Positions 9,480-18,102 of a stretch of DNA of 64,000 bases are shown here, piece by piece. Position 1 is the stretch's first letter. Each line of letters begins with the position of its first letter. Source of the DNA: Candidatus Obscuribacterales bacterium (lineage in GTDB: Bacteria > Cyanobacteriota > Vampirovibrionia > Obscuribacterales > Obscuribacteraceae); assembly GCA_031292355.1 (NCBI GenBank), contig JARLHI010000055.1, positions 310,001-374,000 on the forward strand, read 5' to 3'. The notes under the pieces were generated by a model. That model saw nothing but the letters and a program-made list of their open reading frames with translations. It had not been told where the DNA came from and ran no database searches. The translations under genes were made by a program, and so were the position numbers.

Positions 9480-10064
9480 ATGCATATCCAAGCATCCAGC
9501 GTTATTCAGACCGGTGAAATCCTCGTGGGCACAGTTCTCCGCCCATATATATCCAAGGAACAGCTCCTTGGAGCAGTCCTTTGTTTTGAAGGCAAAACCG
9601 AAACCGCCCTCTTGCACATCAAGCAAATTGCCGGTGACAATCCATCTGATCGACTGTCCAATCTAAAGATAGGCGAAGAGGTTCGAGTCAAGATAACAGT
9701 TGCCATGGACGGTTCCATGCGCAAACTTCGCGCTAGCGAGAAAGAACTCATCTCCGACCAGGCAGTCGTGGATGAATTGAATGCGCTGCCGGATTCTTCG
9801 ATTCTCGTCGGATCGGTTGTGAACGTTGCCCGTTTTGGCGTATTCATAGAACTCCAGGATCAAATCGCCAAGGGAAAGAAGGGCCTTGTTCACAACAAGA
9901 ACATGAACAGCGGCGCCGGCATGTCTCTGAAATCCTTCGGCGAACTCATTCCCGGCAAAGAGGTCTTCGTGCGCATTCTTGGCGAAGCCAGGTTGGACGA
10001 TAACGGCATTATGAGGATCGATCTGGCGTTCGCCTCACAGCGCGACGAACTATCAGCCGCCTAA
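9480..10064 (+). CDS. S1 RNA-binding domain protein (two S1-like repeats)
   Basis: 194 residues. The start at 9480 is chosen because GGAG at 9469-9472 sits 7 nt upstream; an ATG at 9435 lacks such a site. The second half is a clear S1 domain (ILVGSVVNVARFGVFIEL then KGLVHNKNM). The first half (GEILVGTVLRPY, TALLHIKQI, LKIGEEVRVKIT) reads as a more diverged S1 repeat. S1 proteins bind single-stranded RNA in translation or RNA turnover. The length is too short for ribosomal protein S1 and the neighbours give no clue, so the RNA partner is unknown. It lies directly upstream of the duplicated leader region. Confidence 0.75.
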   Translation: MHIQASSVIQTGEILVGTVLRPYISKEQLLGAVLCFEGKTETALLHIKQIAGDNPSDRLSNLKIGEEVRVKITVAMDGSMRKLRASEKELISDQAVVDELNALPDSSILVGSVVNVARFGVFIELQDQIAKGKKGLVHNKNMNSGAGMSLKSFGELIPGKEVFVRILGEARLDDNGIMRIDLAFASQRDELSAA

Positions 10065-10217
10065 TTGGCAGATGTTACAACGCGCGAGCAAAACCGACAC
10101 AGTCAATTGTTCCGTAGCCTTCTGAACGCTGCAGCAGGCTGAGCAACCGTTTTAAAGAGTCCTCAACACTGACCCGATGACGACAACTCTTGCGTCTCGA
10201 TTTGGTGCTTCGGAAAT

Positions 10218-10271
10218 AGAGTCGAAAGGCTCTGCATTTGTCACTGCTCAGTGACGACCAATTGTCGTCAC
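10218..10271 (+). promoter_or_regulatory. Structured leader RNA, copy 1 (two hairpins)
   Basis: A GAAA-capped hairpin (AGAGTC 10218-10223, GGCTCT 10228-10233, one G-U pair) is followed by an 8-bp hairpin GTGACGAC/GTCGTCAC (10251-10271, loop CAATT). A GTCAC at 10240-10244 could instead pair with GTGAC of the second stem, giving a mutually exclusive fold. It lies just before the short ORF at 10294. Confidence 0.6.
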
Positions 10272-10293
10272 CGACTTTGCTATGGAGGCTGTA

Positions 10294-10317
10294 ATGGCTC
10301 GTGGACCGCCAACCTAA
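10294..10317 (+). CDS. Seven-codon leader ORF MARGPPT, copy 1
   Basis: ATG to TAA encodes MARGPPT, preceded by a strong GGAGG (10284-10288) with a 5-nt spacer. The whole ORF and its ribosome-binding site are identical in the second copy at 10711, although surrounding bases have diverged, which suggests selection on the sequence. It could be a regulatory leader peptide or a conserved RNA element that only looks like an ORF. RGPP resembles the RAPP-type motif of arrest peptides, but known ones are much longer. Confidence 0.45.
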   Translation: MARGPPT

Positions 10318-10367
10318 ATTTCTCCTGAACTTGAACACAACCTTTCAACCCTTTTCTAGGAGCCGTT

Positions 10368-10523
10368 ATGAAAACGAAAGCAAAAATTCTTGGACTGGCA
10401 GCAGTCCTCTCGATTGGCTTGGCTGGAATGGCTCATGCCAACAACAAAGATCTTGTGATCGAAAAAGGATCCAAGAAGGTCTTGGATCTTCGAAATGGTC
10501 CAGTTATCATCCACCCTCTGTGA
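10368..10523 (+). pseudogene. Truncated 51-residue copy of the downstream exported-protein gene
   Basis: MKTKAKILGLAAVLSIGLAG begins a Sec signal peptide ending MAHA, followed by NNKDLVIEKGSKKVLDLRNGPVIIHPL and TGA. This matches the first ~49 residues of the 1304-residue protein at 10788 with many conservative changes, then stops where similarity is lost. The ribosome-binding site (TAGGAG before the ATG at 10368) is intact, so a ~27-residue mature peptide could still be secreted. Most likely it is the residue of a tandem duplication whose 3' part was deleted. Confidence 0.7.
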
Positions 10524-10574
10524 GCCAATTACGGACCTTGGTAAGGGCACCAAAGCTGGTCATGCTTTTCTATA

Positions 10575-10787
10575 AGTCCTCAGCGCCAATGCGATGACGA
10601 CAAACTCTTGCGTATCGACTTGGTGTTTCGGAAGTAGAGTCGAAAGACTCTACATTTGTCACCGTCAGTGACGACCAATTGTCGTCACTGACCTTGCTAT
10701 GGAGGCTGTAATGGCTCGTGGACCGCCAACCTAAGTTGACTATGAGTTTCCATCCTATCTTTTTTAACTTCGACTTAAGGAGTCGTT
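10575..10787 (+). promoter_or_regulatory. Structured leader, copy 2, upstream of the 1304-residue exported protein
   Basis: Second copy of the leader and the one attached to the full-length gene. The GAAA hairpin is a perfect 7-bp stem here (TAGAGTC 10635-10641, GACTCTA 10646-10652); the A-U in place of copy 1's G-U keeps pairing. The second hairpin is extended to 11 bp (TCAGTGACGAC 10665-10675, GTCGTCACTGA 10681-10691, loop CAATT). GTCAC just upstream can pair with GTGAC and compete with this stem. AAGGAG near 10776-10781 is the ribosome-binding site of the main gene. The design suggests an attenuator or ligand- or translation-responsive leader, but no known riboswitch class was recognised. 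Confidence 0.6.
10711..10734 (+). CDS. Seven-codon leader ORF MARGPPT, copy 2
   Basis: Identical to the ORF at 10294, with GGAGG at 10701-10705 and a 5-nt spacer. It ends 53 nt before the ATG of the large exported protein, the usual placement of a regulatory upstream ORF. Whether it is translated cannot be judged from sequence alone. Confidence 0.45.
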   Translation: MARGPPT

Positions 10788-13700
10788 ATGAAAACGAAAG
10801 TAAAAGTTCTTGGACTGACAACTTTTCTCATGCTTGGCTTGGCTGGAGTAGCTCATGCGAAAAACGAAGACTTGGTGATCGAAAAAGGCGCCAAGAAGGT
10901 CTTCGATCTTCGAAAAGGTCCAGTAGTCGTTCACGGCAAACTGGTGAATCACGGTGCTATTAGCTTTATCGGAGCCGACAAAACCTCAAGTGCACAGATC
11001 ATTGCCGGTCAAATTCAAAATGACGGTTCAATCACTTTCGATGGTAACACCTTATCCCTGTCATCGACCCAAAAGGAGTCTTTGGGTATCGATAGCAAGA
11101 ACGGTACCGTCAGCGCGAAGCAAACTATCAATGTCAGCGCACCGGGCGGGTTGAACATAAAAGGCGGTAACTGGAAAAGCAATAAGCTGCGGCTTTCCAG
11201 CGATCAAACTGTCAGCGCCGATGCCGAAAGCATCACCGGTGACGTTGAGGTAAATGCTGCAGCCGTGCATATGGGTGTTTCGCATGGCAATCTGAAAATC
11301 GCAAAACAAGACGTATCCGGCGATCCTCTCTACTATAGCTACGACGGTGATATCAGTGTGCCTGATTTTACGTCCACAAGTGGCGAAGACCTGATCGTCT
11401 ATGCTCATGGAAATGTCACCGCTGGCAATATCAATACGGCTGGTGACGTTGAGTTAGGTGGTGGCGTCACGTTCTCAGTTCCGGTACCTCCTGCAAATTC
11501 TAGCGGATCGGGGATGATTTCAGACGCAGAATGTGTGGCTCAAGACGGGGCGATTTGTCGACTCATCTCTGGCACGAATGGCTACGTCGGTAGCGCATCA
11601 GTACAAGCAGGCTCTATCACAGCCAATGACCTGGTCATTGAGTCTTCGGGAACCGTGCATGTCACTGGAGCAATTTCAGTGATTGATGAAATGACTTCTA
11701 CGGCGAAGGGTGATCAGAACTTTGACGGTGCCATCGCGATCACAGGTCCTATCGCTGGCGATGTCGCCATCAGCGGAGTCAGTAACGGCGACGGCACTTC
11801 CACAGCCGGTGCCGTAACTATCAATGGAGCCATAACGGGTACAGCAGCAAGCGCGGTCGAGGTCGTCAATGTTCCCTCCACATCTGCTATCACAATCGGG
11901 GGAGACATCACCATTGCTGGTGGTACCGTGTTGATAGGGGCTGGTGGCGATTTTTCCGGTCAAAATATAGATGTAAGTGGCGGTGCAGGAGGTTTTGGTC
12001 AATCGTCCATCTCTATATCTACAAATTATTCTGGTGGCAGCGACACCTTTCACGTCGGTTCTAGCTCCGGCAATGGCGTGCTTTCGCTGTACACGGACTT
12101 GAGTTCAGGCGGAGGCGCGGGCCAAATTGTAGCCCAGTCAAGCAACTTCTGGGAGTACCAGGTTGTTCATCAATATGTATCGGTCACAAATCTTGGTTCG
12201 GGTGGTATCAGTGTCGACGACCCCAGTGTCATTACGGTGTGGAATTCTGGGGGTCCGGCTGGTGCAATTCTTCTTAACGCCGGCACTGGCGATCTAACAA
12301 TTGATGCTGGAGACTTATTTGCTGGAGGAAGCGGTACTAATGCTCCAGGGCAAATTGCACTGCAAGCCAATAGGATTTTTACTAATGGTGGCGTAACTAT
12401 CGATGCTAGCGAAGACCAAAGTTCAGGGTCGACAAATCACTTTGTTCTCATAGCCACATCGCAACTGACGTATTCAGGCGGGTTGAGCATATATGGTAGC
12501 GGAAATGGAACTACGGATATTCCTGCGGGTATTCTAATCAGCCCAGAAAACTCGGCTGGATTGACCGTGAATGTGCCTGGGGTCGCCTCTATCACTCACG
12601 ACATCGGTCTTGGTTCTACGCCCGTTGCAATCCAAGCTGCTGACGGTAGTGCACTTAACGGCTATGCGTACGGTAACAATATGCAAATCACTCTTGAAGG
12701 TCTGCCAGTGTCATTTACTGGCGGGACCGTTGATCTAGCAGCAGAAGGCAATACCAACCAGCTTACCATTACATATGCAGGCGCCATCGCTGGCAATACC
12801 ACACTTGATTTTGGTAGCGCCAATGTCACGCTTGATACTATCAATACGACCGGGTCTGGAACAAACAATATCAATATCACGGCTGATGCCATCGCGACGC
12901 AAACCGGGTTTGTTCAGGTTCTTAACTGGGGAGACACCGGCGCAAATGGTGGCACTACGACTGTGAACGTTAACAGTGGTGACATGTCATTTGGCTCGTC
13001 GGGAGCTGCCTATCAATTTATAAATACTGGTGGTGATGCAAGCAACGTTGGTAACGGCGGCGTGCTCAGCATCTCAGACACGCTCGGCGCATTCCATTTC
13101 TCCTCGACTATGGACGGATTCAGCATTGATGCAGAGTCAGTTGGTTCTAGTGGAAATGGCGGCAACGTCACTCTGACTGCGGCATCCATGGACGATGCTG
13201 GTTCGGGGGCGGTGATTGTCGCGAATGGCTTTGGCACCGGCGAAGGTGGCAACCTTGCTTTCACTACCACCACTGGCAATATTAATGGTCTTCCTGGGCT
13301 TGATGTCAGTGCATCTGGTAGCAGCGGCTCTGGAGGCACAATCTCTGTTCAGGCGGCTGCCAGCACCAGCATAATAACACTTCAAAACACTACTTTCCTC
13401 GCTAACTCTGCAACAACTGGGGATGGTGGAACTATATCCTTTTCGGCAGATCAAATTTTGATACCCGGAACGACATTCGAAGCAAGTGGCCAAGATACAG
13501 GAACTGGTGGCGAAATCGATCTAATTTTGACAGGTGACGACAATCAAGTGGTAGATCTTGCAACTTCTACTATAACGGCAACGGGAGGACCATCAGGAGA
13601 GGGAGGACTTTTTTCTGTCACTGACGTCTTATCCCTTACAGATCCAGACAGTATCATCAATGTTGCGGCTGAGAAAGGTGACTCTGAAGGTGGCTCTCCT

Positions 13701-14702
13701 GCATCTAAACCAAGAGTGGCGCCTCGCCAAAGTCAGCCACACGGTGATGGGTTGTTAATCTTCATGAAACACGGTATTCGGTGCCAATATTATAAGAGCG
13801 CTGGCTATCCCGCTTGGCCAAGAGGTTACTTTAACTGCGCGCATCCTGGGGCCCCGACTGATGTCGATGCGGGACCTCTAGCGGGTGCCGAACTGATACC
13901 CCCTGATGGTGCTATGCGTCTCATCGATGCAGATATTTGGGTCTGGCAGAGTTATGCACAGTATCAGACTGGAACAAAAGATACGGATCCGGATGTCGGA
14001 GATGTCGGGAAAACGGTGAATCCAATAGGGACCACAATTTACATACATGTGTTCGAGAACCCGTCAGTATTGCCTAGCGAGATAAACGCAAGTCAATCGG
14101 AAGAAGCAGCGGTCCACGAATTCGGTCATGCATTTGACGGACTGCAATTCAATGAGTCAGGCTCCACCCCGTATAATACCTATGTTAGCCAGGACTATTT
14201 AAACCTTGACTATGATTTTGTTGGACCTACCGCGCAACTATCTCACAGACGTCCACCTTGCGAGACGTCAACGATAGATGGAAAACCGGGACCATTCGCC
14301 GGCGTGACCGATCAGGTAACAAGCCTCCCATACTGTGACGCCTTCGGTACGGTTCTGGTAAATCCTAACTACTTAGACTCTACGAATTCAAATCAACCGT
14401 TTAGAAATAGTTGGATCTTGCGCCAGTCCACACCTTATTTCACTGGTGCGAATCCTTCCGGCTGGGGAGAAGTCTACGCCCAAAGCATGGCTTTCTCGGT
14501 CTACGTATCCACACTTACAGACCGCAATCAGTATTTTGCGTACACGTTCGACGGTGTTCTAGCTCAGGGTCAATTCGCTTGCGTTCGATGGTGGGCAAGT
14601 GCAATTGCTCAGGGTGAAAGTGCTCCAACTGCACATCTAAACTGCGACACTGCCACTACATGGTACCCAACGCTCCTTGGTAAAAAGGATTCGGCCGATT
14701 AG
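10788..14702 (+). CDS. Large exported repeat protein with C-terminal HEFGH metalloprotease-like domain
   Basis: 1304 residues. A Sec signal peptide ends at VAHA (residue 24). Residues about 40-960 are Gly/Ser/Thr/Asp-rich with short beta-strand repeats (DLVIESSGTV, GSGGISV, GNGGNVTL), as in beta-helix adhesins of the filamentous-haemagglutinin or autotransporter type. A Pro/Ser linker (about 965-985) leads into a globular domain of ~320 residues. It contains AAVHEFGHAFD (HExxH, His1110-His1114) and, 114 residues later, WGEVYAQSMAF, whose Glu1228 could be the third zinc ligand, an arrangement resembling gluzincins of the anthrax lethal-factor (M34/ATLF) type. This suggests a secreted or surface protease on a long stalk. 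No C-terminal autotransporter barrel or LPXTG motif is visible. It is preceded by a duplicated leader and followed by a strong terminator. Confidence 0.85.
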   Translation: MKTKVKVLGLTTFLMLGLAGVAHAKNEDLVIEKGAKKVFDLRKGPVVVHGKLVNHGAISFIGADKTSSAQIIAGQIQNDGSITFDGNTLSLSSTQKESLGIDSKNGTVSAKQTINVSAPGGLNIKGGNWKSNKLRLSSDQTVSADAESITGDVEVNAAAVHMGVSHGNLKIAKQDVSGDPLYYSYDGDISVPDFTSTSGEDLIVYAHGNVTAGNINTAGDVELGGGVTFSVPVPPANSSGSGMISDAECVAQDGAICRLISGTNGYVGSASVQAGSITANDLVIESSGTVHVTGAISVIDEMTSTAKGDQNFDGAIAITGPIAGDVAISGVSNGDGTSTAGAVTINGAITGTAASAVEVVNVPSTSAITIGGDITIAGGTVLIGAGGDFSGQNIDVSGGAGGFGQSSISISTNYSGGSDTFHVGSSSGNGVLSLYTDLSSGGGAGQIVAQSSNFWEYQVVHQYVSVTNLGSGGISVDDPSVITVWNSGGPAGAILLNAGTGDLTIDAGDLFAGGSGTNAPGQIALQANRIFTNGGVTIDASEDQSSGSTNHFVLIATSQLTYSGGLSIYGSGNGTTDIPAGILISPENSAGLTVNVPGVASITHDIGLGSTPVAIQAADGSALNGYAYGNNMQITLEGLPVSFTGGTVDLAAEGNTNQLTITYAGAIAGNTTLDFGSANVTLDTINTTGSGTNNINITADAIATQTGFVQVLNWGDTGANGGTTTVNVNSGDMSFGSSGAAYQFINTGGDASNVGNGGVLSISDTLGAFHFSSTMDGFSIDAESVGSSGNGGNVTLTAASMDDAGSGAVIVANGFGTGEGGNLAFTTTTGNINGLPGLDVSASGSSGSGGTISVQAAASTSIITLQNTTFLANSATTGDGGTISFSADQILIPGTTFEASGQDTGTGGEIDLILTGDDNQVVDLATSTITATGGPSGEGGLFSVTDVLSLTDPDSIINVAAEKGDSEGGSPASKPRVAPRQSQPHGDGLLIFMKHGIRCQYYKSAGYPAWPRGYFNCAHPGAPTDVDAGPLAGAELIPPDGAMRLIDADIWVWQSYAQYQTGTKDTDPDVGDVGKTVNPIGTTIYIHVFENPSVLPSEINASQSEEAAVHEFGHAFDGLQFNESGSTPYNTYVSQDYLNLDYDFVGPTAQLSHRRPPCETSTIDGKPGPFAGVTDQVTSLPYCDAFGTVLVNPNYLDSTNSNQPFRNSWILRQSTPYFTGANPSGWGEVYAQSMAFSVYVSTLTDRNQYFAYTFDGVLAQGQFACVRWWASAIAQGESAPTAHLNCDTATTWYPTLLGKKDSAD

Positions 14703-14711
14703 TCTTTCTAG

Positions 14712-14746
14712 ATGGCGGGCGCTCTCCTGGGCGCCCGCCATTTTTT
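14712..14746 (+). terminator. Rho-independent terminator of the 1304-residue protein gene
   Basis: An 11-bp GC-rich stem ATGGCGGGCGC/GCGCCCGCCAT with an 8-nt loop, followed by TTTTTT, begins 10 nt after the TAG stop. Confidence 0.95.
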
Positions 14747-15539
14747 AAGAGCTTGGTTAGGCGAAAATGTGATTGAAATGAACGCGCTGCATTGACCACA
14801 TTGTTGAACATCGTTCTCAAATGTCGTTTGATTGTGTAAACGCTTCTTAGAGGGCGAAATCAGCATGAGTAAAGGTGGACGGCAAGATTGACAATGGAAA
14901 ATTTCTGGAGCCAGATCATCGCACGGCAAAAAGTCAACGGCAAATGTCAGCAGAAATTTTGCTACAAAGAAAGAATAAATCACCACAATTTTCAGTCATG
15001 GTAGCAGAGTCTCCGAAGCAGAAATACTGAAGAGCGCAGGCTAGCGAAAGAGAAAGCTGCTGGAAACGAGGACAACAAGCTGGAAGCAGGGGGCACGGTC
15101 GTAGCAATCGAAGCTGCCGAAAGAATGCGACGAGACAAGGGCAAAGTATCTCGAGAGCTTGGCTGAAAATATCTTCCAAACCTGGCTGGTTAATGGACTT
15201 GCTCCAGAAGCAACGCTTCTCGATTACTTTAACGAGTGCTCGCGAACAGCAAAACCGCCGTCCGATATCATGAAGTTTCTTCCGTGGAAAATGAGCGACG
15301 AAGGAAGACAAAATTTTTGTCTTCCCGACTCTTACGCACGCCTCTGGTAGTTTCGTTTTTAGATAACTTTGCCGACTACAGTTTTTTATAGAAAAGATTG
15401 AAAAGGAAAAGTAGACAGCGTAATCGGACTTTTACTACGCTACTGTCCACCAAAAAGGCGAAGGTTTAACCAGTACTGGTGCTAGTGGCGAAGTCAATGT
15501 CACAAGCTAAACCTTAGATTTGGGCTGCTTTCAGCAAGT
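14747..15539. other. 0.8-kb gap, probably decayed DNA
   Basis: Only short open frames without ribosome-binding sites or recognisable products are present, for example a 63-codon frame at 15159-15350. The stretch separates the terminator from a transposase remnant and is probably a graveyard of earlier insertions. No repeat or RNA gene is visible. Confidence 0.5.
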
Positions 15540-16460
15540 TTAAGCCGAGCGAAGAACAGCGAATCTTGATTGGAGAGCTTGCGCGAGGGGTGCTTCTCTG
15601 CACCCCTCCACAAAGCGGCTGCGCGATCGCAGCTTAGAGGGCGGTTCGACAATATATTGTTGTTCCCAAACTTTCCTCAAAGTCATAATTACTGGCAATT
15701 CCTTGAACCAATAGAATTCTTCAAAAGTACTATCGATGGTGCTCAAAAGTTCAAAGCCGTCACTGCCAATCCCTTGGGCGAACTTCTCCCGTTCCCGTTC
15801 GCTTTTAGGAAAACACATATTGAAGAATGGTTTGGCGTATCTGATTTACCATTCGTCTTTCGCGATAGCCTGAACCCAATCTGGAGTGACTGTGGCAAGT
15901 CCGCTTAATACCGCTCGCATCGTCTCACCAACTCGTTCAAGACGGTTCAAGGCGCATACTGCAGCGACAACATGGATCGAGTCAGTTCGTTGACGACCGC
16001 GTTCTCTCAGCAAACCCTTTCCGCGAAGTTTTTCCAGAAGCATATTTAATAGGCGCTCTTCAGCGTTTCCTTTTAGCAGGCGTGAACGGAATTCACTAAG
16101 AACAGTCTGATCGATGCCATCTTCGTCCAAGGGCAGGGCCAACGCATAGCTCCAATCAATTCGACCACAGATTGCCTCCTCGGTTTGTCTGTCGGTCAAG
16201 CCCTCGGCGAACTGAAGCAAAGTCACTATTGCCAGACAAGATGGGCTTTCTGTCAGTTTTCCTTTTCGGGAAAACAAGTCACAGAAATCTTCGTCAACAA
16301 AAATGCTTCCAAGTTCGCCAGCCAATTTCATGGCGATTGTAGGTTTGCTTTGGAAGCTCTTTTCCGCGACCTTCCTGGTTTCACGAGAAATTTCAAACCA
16401 TCTTGCAGGCTTCAAACACATATGCTGTTCTTTTTCTCGCGCGGGCTCACTACATTGCAC
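15540..16460 (-). pseudogene. IS1182-family transposase remnant, interrupted and truncated
   Basis: Reading leftward from 16460, the first ~200 codons match the N-terminal half of IS1182/DUF772-type transposases: LTDRQTEEAICGRIDWSYAL, DQTVLSEFRSRLL and the RTDSIHVVAAVCALNRLE segment. A TAA at 15846-15848 interrupts the frame; the same frame continues as IRYAKPFFNM then FPKSEREREKFAQGIGSDGF and TLRKVWEQQY, which also fits the family. Similarity ends near 15640, before the catalytic DDE half, so the element is dead. Terminal inverted repeats were not found. The upstream end of the copy lies near 16460. Confidence 0.85.
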
Positions 16461-16494
16461 AAAGTAACAGCCTCAGGTTGATATGCCGATCCCC

Positions 16495-16791
16495 TCAAGC
16501 CCGATTCAAACTAAAATCCAGTTCATTTCGGACTTTGATTTCGTCACCAGCATCAATACTTACAACGTGCAATAAATTTTTGCAGCCAGCTCCTCTGCCA
16601 CAACGAGTCAATAGAAAACTCTGCTTCGGCTTACACCCATAGCAAAGCATCACGAAAGCGCTCTGACATTCAACGTGATGATGTTCGCATCCACTAAACC
16701 ACGGCGTTTTCAAACCAAATTCAACATCAAAGGCCCGGGTTGGAGCAGGTTTGCATTCTTTGCACGTTTGAAACCGTCCAAACGCTTTCAT
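16495..16791 (-). CDS. Possible small Cys-rich protein, doubtful
   Basis: 98 codons with paired cysteines (CKEC at residues 10-13, CYGC near 50-53, plus CGRGAGC), which could be two zinc knuckles, and His-His in GCEHHHVEC. The upstream AAGAGCGA is a weak ribosome-binding site. It lies in a decayed region beside a transposase remnant and no family was recognised, so it may be a fragment or a chance frame. Apart from this, 16461-16847 shows nothing. Confidence 0.3.
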   Translation of the reverse strand: MKAFGRFQTCKECKPAPTRAFDVEFGLKTPWFSGCEHHHVECQSAFVMLCYGCKPKQSFLLTRCGRGAGCKNLLHVVSIDAGDEIKVRNELDFSLNRA

Positions 16792-16847
16792 ATTCGCTCT
16801 TATGGGTATGGAAAGAAGATGCTGATGGCACTTTTTAAAACACTCTC

Positions 16848-16875
16848 TTGACTTCTACAAAAGTGCTGGTATAAC
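16848..16875 (+). promoter_or_regulatory. Sigma70-type promoter for the esterase gene
   Basis: TTGACT (16848-16853), a 16-nt spacer and TATAAC (16870-16875), 28 nt upstream of the GTG start at 16904. Both hexamers are one base from consensus. Confidence 0.65.
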
Positions 16876-16903
16876 AAAGAAACTCCAGTTTTCGAGACCT
16901 GCC

Positions 16904-17992
16904 GTGGTAGAAGGGCAATCTTTCCAACCAGACGCCAATCACCGCTCGCAATACAGCGAGCGCGATATTGTAACGAGTCCGCACACTGGTCATGAACTTA
17001 ATTTGCTCAACATTACCGATGGAGTGACGTCAAAGATTCCTTCTGGCGACTCGAAAGAACAATTTTCACTAGCCGGTCAACATCGCGAATTCGAACTGCA
17101 CATACCAAAAAACTACGATGGGCACAGTCCTTTGCCGGTCGTCTATATGATGCATGGTCTAACCGAAAATATGGACATGATGCGCGAATACAGTCACATG
17201 GACAAAGTCGCTGACGAAAAGGGTTTTGCAGTCGCTTATTTGCAGGCACTACCGCAGCAATTTCCCGGGCTGCCCTTTTACCACGAGAATTCCTGGAACA
17301 TGGACCACGGCACCCTCACCACACGCGACCCAAGCTACAACGATCTCGATTATTTCAAAGCTGTCAAAAGTGAAGTTGAGCACTCACTGCCCATAGACTC
17401 GAAAAAGGAATTCATCGCGGGCTTCTCAGAAGGAGGTCAGGCAGCTCAATACATTGCTCACGAAATGCCTGGCACCATAGCTGGAATTGCCTCTGTGCAT
17501 GGCACTTTGATAGAAAGTGATCCCCGCCCAAGCACAAACAACTCCACAGAAATGCTTTCAATACTGGGCAACAACGACGACATTCTGCCCTTGGAAGGTG
17601 GTCACGGCTGGGGAGAAGACTGGGCCTTGCTAAAAGGTTGGCGCATGATCACCGTATCAAAGATTGGCGAATCACAACCACTCGAACAGGCACCAGCATG
17701 GGCGAAGGCAAACGGCGACAACATCATTCAACAAACGCATACACCCGCTGAAGATGACACTTTCTACACAGGTGGGACCGCACCAGTTGAACAAATAATT
17801 CGCCTTCAGCATAAAGAAGCAGACCACGTTTGGCGCGGTGGCGAGCACGCCTGGGATGGTGGCAATGGCGGCTGGAACGATAGCCATCCAGATTTGCTCA
17901 CCTGGATTTCGCGCCCGGTTCGCCAAGCAGATCCTGAGTTTGATACATCAGAAACAGTTGCTGATTTCTTCTTCCAGAACTCTGGTCATTGA
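16904..17992 (+). CDS. Alpha/beta-hydrolase esterase (PHB depolymerase/LpqC-like)
   Basis: 362 residues from a GTG. The hydrolase core shows LPVVYMMHGLTEN (oxyanion strand), GFSEGG with nucleophile Ser175, an Asp pair in GNNDDILPL (225-226) and a C-terminal His in GEHAWDGG (His315). This order matches the LpqC/poly(3-hydroxybutyrate)-depolymerase-type esterases. Unlike secreted members it has no signal peptide; the first 50 residues are polar and unlike known domains. A second protein of the same class is encoded at 49207 (SDGG nucleophile, GGHTWPG His motif), so the organism has at least two paralogues. The natural substrate cannot be read from sequence. Confidence 0.8.
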   Translation: MVEGQSFQPDANHRSQYSERDIVTSPHTGHELNLLNITDGVTSKIPSGDSKEQFSLAGQHREFELHIPKNYDGHSPLPVVYMMHGLTENMDMMREYSHMDKVADEKGFAVAYLQALPQQFPGLPFYHENSWNMDHGTLTTRDPSYNDLDYFKAVKSEVEHSLPIDSKKEFIAGFSEGGQAAQYIAHEMPGTIAGIASVHGTLIESDPRPSTNNSTEMLSILGNNDDILPLEGGHGWGEDWALLKGWRMITVSKIGESQPLEQAPAWAKANGDNIIQQTHTPAEDDTFYTGGTAPVEQIIRLQHKEADHVWRGGEHAWDGGNGGWNDSHPDLLTWISRPVRQADPEFDTSETVADFFFQNSGH

Positions 17993-18090
17993 GTACGAGA
18001 CAAGATATTTCTTACAAGTAGGATGAAGTAGATCACCGCTATGCGCCGCCGCTCATTTAGGTCTTCATGGCGCGCTAATGTGCGAACCAA

Positions 18091-18096
18091 TATAAT
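18091..18096 (+). promoter_or_regulatory. -10 box TATAAT directly before an ATG (leaderless candidate)
   Basis: Perfect TATAAT ending 6 nt before the ATG at 18103, with no ribosome-binding site between, so transcription would start at or near the ATG. No good -35 hexamer is seen. Confidence 0.5.
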
Positions 18097-18102
18097 GCAA
18101 AC

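Larger units (their letters stand above)
10158..10520 (+). repeat. Copy 1 of a tandemly duplicated leader plus signal-peptide segment
   Basis: About 360 nt that recurs 417-420 nt downstream (10575-10935). The match starts at AGTCCTCA and runs through two hairpins, a 7-codon ORF, a ribosome-binding site and the first ~49 codons of an exported protein. Identity is uneven: 41 nt around the short ORF (10277-10317) are identical in both copies, while flanking bases differ at many positions. Similarity stops abruptly after codon 49 of the truncated gene. Confidence 0.85.

Noticed and set aside
15159..15350. 63-codon frame in the decayed gap
   Set aside because: No ribosome-binding site, no family, and located in degraded DNA.
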